DNA from: Leptolinea sp964397625
Lineage (GTDB): Bacteria; Chloroflexota; Anaerolineae; Anaerolineales; Anaerolineaceae
Reading direction: 5' to 3'
DNA: 64,000 nucleotides
NCBI GenBank assembly: GCA_964397625.1
Contig: CAYNJT010000008.1
Span: forward strand, 1-64,000
The notes beneath the pieces were generated by a model that was given only the letters and a program-made list of their open reading frames with translations, was not told the DNA's origin and did not search any database. Shown here piece after piece: positions 50,173 through 57,841 of this stretch (position 1 is the stretch's first letter; every line of letters starts with the position of its first letter). A program made the translations under genes and the position numbers.

Positions 50173-52788
50173 ATGCCATCAATCGTCGAATCATTATCCA
50201 AATTTCTAAATCTTGAAAAAGAACGCGGTTTTAAGAACACAGCCATTATCGGCGGTTTGCATAAAGTGGTTCCCTACTGGGAAAATGAAGCCCGTTCTAT
50301 GTCCATTGCGCCAGATGTGATCCAATCTGTAACTGACCTTCTGGATGAATACAGCACTGCCGAAGGAGGACGCCGTCAGGATATTATTCAAGAACTGAAT
50401 ATTCACCTTATGGGAATCCCGGTTCCTCCTCCACAGGAAAACCGTGCTCCGGTAAATCTCAAGCCGTCACAAGCCATTTCTTCTTCGCAGAAATCAACCG
50501 CGGCAGTTAGCCCTCCCCAAAAGCCTCCCGCTCCGGTCAAACCGGAATTCAACACCACAAACCAACCGGTAAGACAGGCTCAATCCTATCAGACGCCTAC
50601 ACCAGTTGTTCCCACTTCAAAAGTACCAGCAAGGCCAACCAGCGGGCCAATTCGTGATAATGTTGCTCCACGCCGGCCAACACCGGGATCGCGCCTACCA
50701 GACGCATTCACCCCAGTAACCTTGAGCGCGCCCCTTACTGTGATCCAGGGCATCGGGGAGGAAACGGCAAAAAAACTGCGTAACCTGAACCTGTATACCC
50801 TGAAAGACCTGCTGTATAACTTTCCGCGTGATTATCACGATTTCAGCCAGGCCAAGACAATCAACCGTATTATGTATGGTGACACCCTGACGGTGATCGG
50901 TACAATTCAGTCTATTCACGCGCGCGACGCGCGAAGTGGAAAAATATGCATTGTGGAAGCCGTTATTGGTGATTCTACCGGGAATTTGCGCATTACATGG
51001 TTCAACCGGCGTTTTCTTGTCAACCAGTATCATCCGGGTGATCAGGTTTCGGTTAGCGGCACCATCAAACAATACCTGGGCCGCCTGATGATGGATAATC
51101 CAGAGATCGAACCGTTAGAGGCGGAGAACCTGTCCACCAACCGGATCAGCCCGGTTTATCCATTGACCGCTGGCATCACTCAGAAATTCATGCGCCGCAT
51201 AATGAAGCAGACCATTGACTACAACGCCCGGCGGGTGACGGATTATCTGCCTGAACAGATTCGCGCGGACGCCGAATTATCAACTCTTTCAGATGCTCTT
51301 CTGCAGGTGCATTTCCCGGATTCGCAGCAAGATCTGGATGATGCCCGCAAACGCATCGCGTTTGATGAGATATTCCTGCTGCAAATGGGGGTTTTGCGGC
51401 AGAAAGCCACCTGGCAGTCTAATACAGCCCGGAAGTTCACACCATCACAGGAGTGGCTGGATAATCAATATTCCCGGCTTCCGTACGAGTTGACCTCCGC
51501 GCAGAAACGAGCCTTGGTTGATATTCAATCAGATCTGGCTGCAGGCAGACCGATGAACCGCCTTCTGCAAGGCGATGTCGGCTCAGGAAAGACGATTGTG
51601 GCCACCCTGGCTTCGTTGATCATCGCAAGTGAAGGAGCCCAATCCGCGTTTATGGCGCCCACCAGTATTCTGGCAGACCAGCATTTCCGCGGTCTTACCC
51701 GCTTACTGGCCGAAGGCGAGAACGCACCTCTAAAACCGGAACAGATCCGCTTGTTGATCGGCGACACGCCGGAAGCGGAGAAGGCAGCCATCCGCGAAGC
51801 GCTGGCAGACGGCACGATCAAGATCATCGTGGGAACTCATGCCCTGATCGAAGAACCGGTGACATTCCAACAACTGCAACTGGCCGTGATTGATGAGCAG
51901 CACCGTTTCGGAGTTGCTCAGAGAGCCGCGTTGCGCCAGAAAGGTGAAAATCCACACCTTCTGGTGATGACCGCCACTCCCATTCCTCGCTCACTCGCGC
52001 TTACCGTGTATGGTGACCTAGACCTATCAGTAATGGATGAAATGCCGCACGGCCGCCTGCCGATTAAAACCCATGTGTACCATCCACTGGAACGGGAACG
52101 CGCGTACCAGTTGATCCGCAATCAGGTCGATAGCGGTTTCCAGGCATTTATCGTCTACCCGTTGGTGGAACAGAGTGAGGAAAGCGACGAAAATACCGCC
52201 GCGGTTCAGGAATATGAACGGCTCCAGCAGGATATATTCCCTAACTATAAACTCGGTTTAATGCACGGGCGATTGAAACCGGAAGAGAAAGACGCGGTTA
52301 TGAATCGCTTTCGGTCTGGCGAATTAAATATCATGGTGTCTACATCTGTTGTCGAGGTGGGCGTGGATGTTCCCAATGCCACCGTTATGTTGATTGAGAG
52401 CGCCAACCGGTTTGGGCTTTCGCAACTGCACCAGTTTCGCGGCCGGGTGGGGCGGGGAGAAGCTCAATCGTTTTGTATTCTGATCCCTGATTCTGACACG
52501 GCTCTGGAAAATGAACGCCTTGCCGTGATGGAAGAAACCAATGACGGTTTCGTGCTGGCTGAAAAAGACCTGCAGCAACGCGGACCGGGTGATTTTCTCG
52601 GTACGCGGCAATCCGGTTTTGCCGATTTGCGAATGGCCAAGTTGACAGATGTTCGATTAATCGAAACAGCCAGGCGGCATGCCATGACAGTTTTTGAGAT
52701 TGACCCCAACCTGGAAAAACCGGAAAACCAGAAACTTGCCATTGCCTTAAATGATTTCTGGGGCAACGGCAAAGGAGACGTGAGCTAA
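50173..52788 (+). CDS. recG: ATP-dependent DNA helicase RecG, with N-terminal extension
   Basis: 871 residues, longer than the usual about 690-780. Residues 1-80 are a helical extension, then a Pro/Gln-rich disordered linker (about 80-180). The RecG wedge/OB domain follows (TVIQGIGEETAKKLRNLNLYTLKDLLYNFPRDY), then the helicase domains: Walker A GDVGSGKT, DEQH box, MTATPIPRSLAL, VGVDVPNATVMLIESANRFG, QFRGRVGRG. Remodels stalled forks. Its stop is directly followed by the coaD ATG, so coupled. Confidence 0.95.
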   Translation: MPSIVESLSKFLNLEKERGFKNTAIIGGLHKVVPYWENEARSMSIAPDVIQSVTDLLDEYSTAEGGRRQDIIQELNIHLMGIPVPPPQENRAPVNLKPSQAISSSQKSTAAVSPPQKPPAPVKPEFNTTNQPVRQAQSYQTPTPVVPTSKVPARPTSGPIRDNVAPRRPTPGSRLPDAFTPVTLSAPLTVIQGIGEETAKKLRNLNLYTLKDLLYNFPRDYHDFSQAKTINRIMYGDTLTVIGTIQSIHARDARSGKICIVEAVIGDSTGNLRITWFNRRFLVNQYHPGDQVSVSGTIKQYLGRLMMDNPEIEPLEAENLSTNRISPVYPLTAGITQKFMRRIMKQTIDYNARRVTDYLPEQIRADAELSTLSDALLQVHFPDSQQDLDDARKRIAFDEIFLLQMGVLRQKATWQSNTARKFTPSQEWLDNQYSRLPYELTSAQKRALVDIQSDLAAGRPMNRLLQGDVGSGKTIVATLASLIIASEGAQSAFMAPTSILADQHFRGLTRLLAEGENAPLKPEQIRLLIGDTPEAEKAAIREALADGTIKIIVGTHALIEEPVTFQQLQLAVIDEQHRFGVAQRAALRQKGENPHLLVMTATPIPRSLALTVYGDLDLSVMDEMPHGRLPIKTHVYHPLERERAYQLIRNQVDSGFQAFIVYPLVEQSEESDENTAAVQEYERLQQDIFPNYKLGLMHGRLKPEEKDAVMNRFRSGELNIMVSTSVVEVGVDVPNATVMLIESANRFGLSQLHQFRGRVGRGEAQSFCILIPDSDTALENERLAVMEETNDGFVLAEKDLQQRGPGDFLGTRQSGFADLRMAKLTDVRLIETARRHAMTVFEIDPNLEKPENQKLAIALNDFWGNGKGDVS

Positions 52789-53313
52789 ATGATTCGCGCT
52801 TTTTTCCCCGGATCGTTTGATCCGATTCATTACGGACACATCGATATAGCCTGGCGGGCATCAAAACTTTTCGACGAAGTCATTGTGGGTGTTTACAACA
52901 AATCTTTGAAGAATATGCTTTTTTCGCCGGAAGAACGCATCTCGCTGGCAAAAAAGACATTTGAAGACGAACCAAAAATAAATGTGGTTGGTTACAATAA
53001 ATTGACGGTAGATTTTGCCCGTGAAATTGGCGCCAAAGTTATTGTTCGCGGTCTGAGGGTATTCTCAGATTTTGAGTATGAATTCCGGATGGCTCTGGCC
53101 AACCACCGATTGGCGCAGGACATTGAAGTTGTCGCCCTGATTACTAATGAAGAGCATACTTTTTTGTCCTCAACAACAGTACGGGAGATCGCTTCTTTGG
53201 GAGGGAACATTTCTACTATGGTTCCCCACCATGTGGAGGAAGCATTAAACCGAAAATTTGGCAGCATATCGGATGACCGCCCAAATATTCACATGACATC
53301 TTTGCGGGATTGA
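52789..53313 (+). CDS. coaD: Phosphopantetheine adenylyltransferase
   Basis: 174 residues. Nucleotidyltransferase motifs FFPGSFDPIHYGH (HxGH), VRGLRVFSDFEYE, and LSSTTVREIASLGG. Penultimate step of CoA biosynthesis. SD GGAGACGTGAGC within the recG end. The length is slightly above the usual 160, with a short C-terminal tail. Confidence 0.96.
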   Translation: MIRAFFPGSFDPIHYGHIDIAWRASKLFDEVIVGVYNKSLKNMLFSPEERISLAKKTFEDEPKINVVGYNKLTVDFAREIGAKVIVRGLRVFSDFEYEFRMALANHRLAQDIEVVALITNEEHTFLSSTTVREIASLGGNISTMVPHHVEEALNRKFGSISDDRPNIHMTSLRD

Positions 53314-53389
53314 GTAATCGATAATGCCCCTGTAACTGGCTGGCCCATTCCTTGCAACGGAGAGCATAGCGTACGCGTGGGAGGTTGGT

Positions 53390-53851
53390 ATGGATATTTT
53401 GCATCTGGTTGACCGCCTGGAAGAACTTTTCAACGAAAGCCGATCGATCTGGTTTACACATAGTGTGGTCGTGGACGAGGACCGTATGTTAGACCTGATT
53501 GATCAGATGCGTGTGTCCATTCCTGAAGAGATCAAGAAAGCTCAACAATTGCTCGCGCAGCGTGACCGCATCATGGCACAGGCGCAGGAAGAAGCCAACC
53601 GCACCCTCGCGCTTGCCCGCGAAAAAGGCGAATCCTTGATTCAACAGGATTCGCTGGTGCAGGCTGCCCAGACGAGAGCCAACCAGATAATCAACGATGC
53701 AAAGGCGGAAGCCGAGAACACACGCCTGGAAGCGGATGATTATGTGCTGCAAAGCCTCTCCAAATTGGAAATGGAGATGGAACGCTCCCTGACCCAGGTT
53801 CGCAACGGAATCCGGACTTTGCAAAGTGAAAAGCAGGCGAAAGCAAAATAA
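53390..53851 (+). CDS. Coiled-coil protein of the coaD-linked ATP-synthase-b-like family
   Basis: 153 residues, SD GGAGG. Starts MDILHLVDRLEELFNES, then VDEDRMLDLIDQMRVSIPEEIKKA, then a long coiled coil rich in Ala/Gln/Glu (about 50-125). This pattern is the small protein often found after coaD in Gram-positives and Chloroflexota, mis-named ATPase. It resembles DivIVA/SepIVA-type or F0 subunit b helices but has no membrane anchor. Possible cell-envelope scaffold. Followed by a strong terminator. Confidence 0.8.
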   Translation: MDILHLVDRLEELFNESRSIWFTHSVVVDEDRMLDLIDQMRVSIPEEIKKAQQLLAQRDRIMAQAQEEANRTLALAREKGESLIQQDSLVQAAQTRANQIINDAKAEAENTRLEADDYVLQSLSKLEMEMERSLTQVRNGIRTLQSEKQAKAK

Positions 53852-53865
53852 TAATTGATTCAAGT

Positions 53866-53894
53866 AAAACAGCCCGGAAATCCCGGGCTGTTTT
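53866..53894. terminator. Intrinsic terminator
   Basis: AAAACAGCCCGG / CCGGGCTGTTTT, twelve-base arms, five-base loop, T-run after the plus-strand arm and A-run before the other. Ends the recG-coaD-coiled-coil unit and may also stop the convergent ABC operon. Confidence 0.9.
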
Positions 53895-53956
53895 TTACTC
53901 TTGTGCTGTCTGTGACGGTTGTTTGAACCAATTATTGAGGGCTGTAACCCTTTATC

Positions 53957-54736
53957 TTATCGATTTTGATCGGCGGTCTTCCACCACAGGTCTGTGGCAC
54001 TCCAACCGATCAGGCCGGTGCAAATCAGGACGATAAATCCGGCTGAGCCCACCAAACCCTTGTTTTGTGAAAACAAACCGGGAATGCTCCAGGGAAACAG
54101 GTCGCCCCAGCCAAGGGCGATGGCCACATTTGCCATGATGAGTGTAAACACAGCCAGACTCAATGGAAGGAGGTAGCCCCGACCCAGACTGGCCAGCCAG
54201 GCAAAGGGGACAACCGCCAGAATGACAAGGCAGGTGGTTAACAGGATCAGAATGATCCCCTGCTGCATGACCGCTGAACTGACATCCGGCAGGTGGATCA
54301 GGTTGCCGGCCAGCAGGCTGGTGCAAACCATGATCAATGCCATGATAGTTGACCAGATGCCGAAAAGAATCATCTTCGCAAGAAGGATCGTTGATCGGCG
54401 CACCGGAACGGCCAGAAGGTCTTTGGCTGTTCCATCGGCAAATTCACGGCCGAATATCCAGCTGATGATCACAATGAACATAAAGAATCCGGCGGTGGAC
54501 AATATCTGCGCGACAATCACAAGGAAAGCCGGCCAATCGGTTGCGGAAAAAGCGATCAAATCCGCTTTGGCGCTGATCACTCCGAGCTTACGGGATATTT
54601 CAGGATTTCGGGAAATCAGAACCATGAGTGCGATTACCATGGGCAACACGGCGGCGAACACAGACGTCCAGACAGGAATTCTGGAACGAATGGCTTTCAT
54701 CCATTCCACATGTACGAGGTTGATCAGGGTTTTCAT
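53957..54736 (-). CDS. ABC-2-type transporter permease
   Basis: 259 residues with six hydrophobic helices (about 20-38, 58-80, 108-130, 140-160, 168-190, 230-248). The stretch IFGREFADGTAKDLLAVPVRRSTIL is characteristic of ABC-2 permeases. Partner of the overlapping ATPase gene (four-base overlap). Exported substrate unknown. Confidence 0.9.
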   Translation of the reverse strand: MKTLINLVHVEWMKAIRSRIPVWTSVFAAVLPMVIALMVLISRNPEISRKLGVISAKADLIAFSATDWPAFLVIVAQILSTAGFFMFIVIISWIFGREFADGTAKDLLAVPVRRSTILLAKMILFGIWSTIMALIMVCTSLLAGNLIHLPDVSSAVMQQGIILILLTTCLVILAVVPFAWLASLGRGYLLPLSLAVFTLIMANVAIALGWGDLFPWSIPGLFSQNKGLVGSAGFIVLICTGLIGWSATDLWWKTADQNR

Positions 54737-55656
54737 TTCGTTGCTCCTTCTTCCATGCCGACCAGACGCAGGAAGTACTGCTCCAGGTCTTCCTCTTCCA
54801 CATACAGCCGGGTGGGGGAGATACCGGCAGTTACGAGCTTGCGGTTGACCTCATCCGGAAAATTTACAGACTGGCTGTCTGCCAGCGAAATTGAGCCGTT
54901 GAGCGGGATGGGCTCGGTAACACCGGCTCCCTGCAAGACTTTCAAGGCCTTCGGATTGTCTCGGGTTTGAATAAACAGCCTGCGCAGGCGATTCTTTTCC
55001 AGTTCTTCCATGCTCAATTCCTGTATCAAGCAACCGTTGTGGATGATACCAACCCTCCCCGCCAGACGCGAAACTTCTGCCAGGATATGACTGGACATGA
55101 AAACAGTCACACCATCTTCGCGGGTAAGTTTCAACAGCAGTTCACGGATTTCCACGATGCCGGCCGGATCAAGTCCGTTGGCCGGTTCATCCAGGAAAAG
55201 CAATCGGGGTTTGTGCAATAGTGCCCTGGCCAAACCCAGACGCTGAGCATTCCCCAGTGAGAGGTTGCCAGCTGTCCGGTCCGCGTATTCCGAAAGTCCA
55301 AGCTGTTCAATGATCTCTGAAACCGCCGAAGCCGGTGTCCCAGGATGCAATTGCCGGGCAACGTCCAGATTCTCTCGAACTGTCAATTCAGGGTAGGCGC
55401 GCGGGGTCTCCACAAGGTAACCCACATCCTGCCAGGGCTGGCTTGAGCCCAGGCGCACAAGGGTTCCCAGGACTTCAGCACGGCCGCTGGTAGGCTTGAT
55501 CATGCCGAGCAGCATGCGGATGGTGGTGGTTTTTCCGGCGCCATTCAGGCCCAAAAAGGCATAAATTTCACCCTCGGAGACTTTCAATGAAAGGTTTTCA
55601 ACTGCTCTGACGGTACCATATTCTTTCGTCAATCCAAATGTTTCAATCAAATTCAT
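54733..55656 (-). CDS. ABC transporter ATP-binding protein
   Basis: 307 residues. Walker A GLNGAGKTT, Q-loop DVGYLVETP, signature LSLGNAQRLGLARALL (LSLGN in place of LSGGQ), Walker B LLFLDEPANGLDP, H-loop SSHIL. The C-terminal extension (about 215-307) is typical of ABC-2 drug or lantibiotic exporters. Overlaps the TetR gene stop and the permease start by four bases each. Confidence 0.94.
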   Translation of the reverse strand: MNLIETFGLTKEYGTVRAVENLSLKVSEGEIYAFLGLNGAGKTTTIRMLLGMIKPTSGRAEVLGTLVRLGSSQPWQDVGYLVETPRAYPELTVRENLDVARQLHPGTPASAVSEIIEQLGLSEYADRTAGNLSLGNAQRLGLARALLHKPRLLFLDEPANGLDPAGIVEIRELLLKLTREDGVTVFMSSHILAEVSRLAGRVGIIHNGCLIQELSMEELEKNRLRRLFIQTRDNPKALKVLQGAGVTEPIPLNGSISLADSQSVNFPDEVNRKLVTAGISPTRLYVEEEDLEQYFLRLVGMEEGATK

Positions 55657-56315
55657 TCCAACTTCCCTTCTTCTTTGGTTATTATCTGGCCGGGCTTTTC
55701 GCTAATTTCCAGGGTTATCTCTCCCAGACAGTAGGCAGCGATTAATTCCAGATGTTTATCCAGATTCCCGGTGAGATTGTTTTCTTTCGCCCCAATCCCG
55801 GAAAGAAACCCAATCACCAGGGGATATAACAGTTCAACAATTTCCTCAGCATCTACTTTAATGTTGATACCGTTTTTCTCGCAGCGTGAAAACAACTCTT
55901 CGAAAAATGCCCGATCATTGGCCATATGTGCCTGGAAAACATCCACCGGCACTCTGTTTGCAAGGATTTCAAAGTCACTGCCGGTGAAAACCCGAAGAAT
56001 GGGCAGTTCACCAAACATGTCAAAAGCCTTCTTCAGAATGGCAAACAAACGAGCTCGCGGGGTGGGGCCGGGTTGACTGATTACTTTCAAGATTTCCTTC
56101 CTGCCGCGGATTTCGACTTCTTCGATCACTTCCATGAATAGTAATTCTTTGGAATCGAAGAACCGATAGAACGCGCCTTTGGAAATGCCCACCGCGAGCG
56201 CGATTTCCTCGACATTGGTTTTTTTGAAACCAAAACGCGAAAAATGTTTTTCGCCTTGTTCCAACAATTTCCTGCGAATGAGTTCTTTTTCGTCTTCAGA
56301 AAACCATTTTGGCAT
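55653..56315 (-). CDS. TetR-family transcriptional repressor
   Basis: 220 residues. N-terminal HTH (TNVEEIALAVGISKGAFYRFFDSKELLFMEV, about 33-62) and a variable ligand-binding C-terminal domain ending GQIITKEEGK. Heads a TetR-ATPase-permease operon; autorepression through the inverted repeat at 56333-56366 is inferred. The ligand is likely a substrate of the exporter. Confidence 0.92.
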   Translation of the reverse strand: MPKWFSEDEKELIRRKLLEQGEKHFSRFGFKKTNVEEIALAVGISKGAFYRFFDSKELLFMEVIEEVEIRGRKEILKVISQPGPTPRARLFAILKKAFDMFGELPILRVFTGSDFEILANRVPVDVFQAHMANDRAFFEELFSRCEKNGINIKVDAEEIVELLYPLVIGFLSGIGAKENNLTGNLDKHLELIAAYCLGEITLEISEKPGQIITKEEGKLE

Positions 56316-56332
56316 ATAATCACCTGCAACCC

Positions 56333-56366
56333 AATGACCAGAATAGATATATAGTCATAGGTCATT
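56333..56366. promoter_or_regulatory. Inverted repeat upstream of the tetR-type gene (candidate operator)
   Basis: AATGACC (56333-56339) and GGTCATT (56360-56366), perfect seven-base arms, with an extra GTCAT copy between them (56354-56358). Placed 18 bases from the repressor start codon, overlapping its likely promoter. Confidence 0.5.
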
Positions 56367-56477
56367 TTAGCATGAATCAAGAAAAATGCAATACCCGCGG
56401 CATTAGTATTGTGCCGTTCAATATCCTATAATGTTGTAAAATGCGATTCTGTAGAACCTGACAGGGAACAGGGGCAT

Positions 56478-57782
56478 ATGAAAACAAAAACGATCGTCCT
56501 GATCATCAGCGCTATTGTTATTGGTTTTATTGCCATCCGGTTCGTCGTCTTTCCAGAGAATTCCACACCGGTGATCGCGACAGAGACTGCCGGGCAGTTT
56601 ACCGCTCCAATCCAAACTGTTACGCCTGCGCCAACCGAGACCTCCACACCACTCCCGACTGACACTCAAAGCCCACCGCCACCACCAACTGAAACGGAAA
56701 GCCTCTCTTCACCAACAGCTCTTCCCGCCGTTGCGACGTTCCAACCGTCGGTTGTACTCCATGGGAAGCTTTTTTTTGATATTGACCTTTCCGGGAATCA
56801 AAACCTCGTGCCTGTCCGATACTACCGCGGCCTGGTCTATCCTCTTGAACCAGACAAGCGCCAGAATTTGGATTTTATAAAAACCCTTCGCGCGTATAAA
56901 GAGTCTCATCCTTATCTGATGGATGGCACACAAATAGACATTATGGAACCAGGTTTATCTGGTTATGAGGTATGCGGATATTTAAAAGAGATCAAAGCCG
57001 GCTGCGCGTTAACCGACGCGGACGGAAAATTCGAGATCACCGAAGGCACGATCAGAGCGGGTGATGTTGTTGGAATCAGGATCGCAGATATCTCCAGAGA
57101 GAAAATTGGTACGATGGCATATCAGAACCTGTTCGTGAGATCTGTAACCCTACCGCCATATGAGATCAATGGATACATGGTTCCCGAACAGCATCTGATT
57201 CAAACCGACTTGATGAAGTTATCCAACACACATTACCTGTCGGCAACCGAAGAACCGCTGGTTATTGGGTTATCTCAGGGTTATCTACCTTACCAGCCTG
57301 TAAAAGGCGAGATGTACGTGTACAGCTTTTTTGACCATGACTCCCGTGTCGCTTATGGACTGGATTGGCGTAACAGGAATTGCCTGATGCCGACAGCTTA
57401 CAACCAACCTCCCAATAAGATCACAGATGGTACTGATGGCGTGATTTTCGGCGGACAAAAAGGTGATCAGGTGCTTTCCATGGGGTTTGGAATTGCCACT
57501 GTTAATGAATCGGAAGATATGGGTAAACAGGTGATTGTTATGATTGATAATGCGCCCCATTCTGTTGTGTACAGCCACCTGGATACCGTGTTGGTGAATA
57601 ATTTACAGGAAGTTTTTATAGGCCAGATCATCGGTACCGTGGGTCGAACAGGAAGAGATGTGGGTGCTCCACAGGTGCATGTGGAAATTGGTAATAACAC
57701 GAAACTTGATCCGTTCGGTGATCCGAAAGGCACTTATGCTCCAGTATGGACGCGTTATTTTTCACCGGTAGAATTTCCATAA
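56478..57782 (+). CDS. Membrane-anchored M23-like (LytM) protein, probably inactive
   Basis: 434 residues from ATG 56478 (AGGGG upstream); a TATAAT at 56425-56430 gives a short leader. N-terminal transmembrane helix (about 4-22), a Thr/Pro-rich linker of about 50 residues and a beta-rich middle. The C-terminal peptidase_M23-like domain has VVYSHLDTVLVNN and GAPQVHVEIG. At the first zinc-ligand motif (normally H-x-G-x-D) it reads AYGLD, so that His appears to be Ala. A degenerate LytM domain often activates amidases instead of cutting. Inferred surface location. Confidence 0.78.
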   Translation: MKTKTIVLIISAIVIGFIAIRFVVFPENSTPVIATETAGQFTAPIQTVTPAPTETSTPLPTDTQSPPPPPTETESLSSPTALPAVATFQPSVVLHGKLFFDIDLSGNQNLVPVRYYRGLVYPLEPDKRQNLDFIKTLRAYKESHPYLMDGTQIDIMEPGLSGYEVCGYLKEIKAGCALTDADGKFEITEGTIRAGDVVGIRIADISREKIGTMAYQNLFVRSVTLPPYEINGYMVPEQHLIQTDLMKLSNTHYLSATEEPLVIGLSQGYLPYQPVKGEMYVYSFFDHDSRVAYGLDWRNRNCLMPTAYNQPPNKITDGTDGVIFGGQKGDQVLSMGFGIATVNESEDMGKQVIVMIDNAPHSVVYSHLDTVLVNNLQEVFIGQIIGTVGRTGRDVGAPQVHVEIGNNTKLDPFGDPKGTYAPVWTRYFSPVEFP

Positions 57783-57814
57783 AAAAAGGAGCCACCACTG
57801 GATGAGTGATGGCT
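57783..57814 (-). terminator. Intrinsic terminator of lon
   Basis: Minus strand AGCCATCACT catcc AGTGGTGGCT (one mismatch in ten) followed by CCTTTTTTT. About 27 bases beyond the lon stop; it abuts the M23-like gene stop. Confidence 0.8.
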
Positions 57815-57841
57815 TCCCTGGTATTGTTCTTTCTGCCGGGG

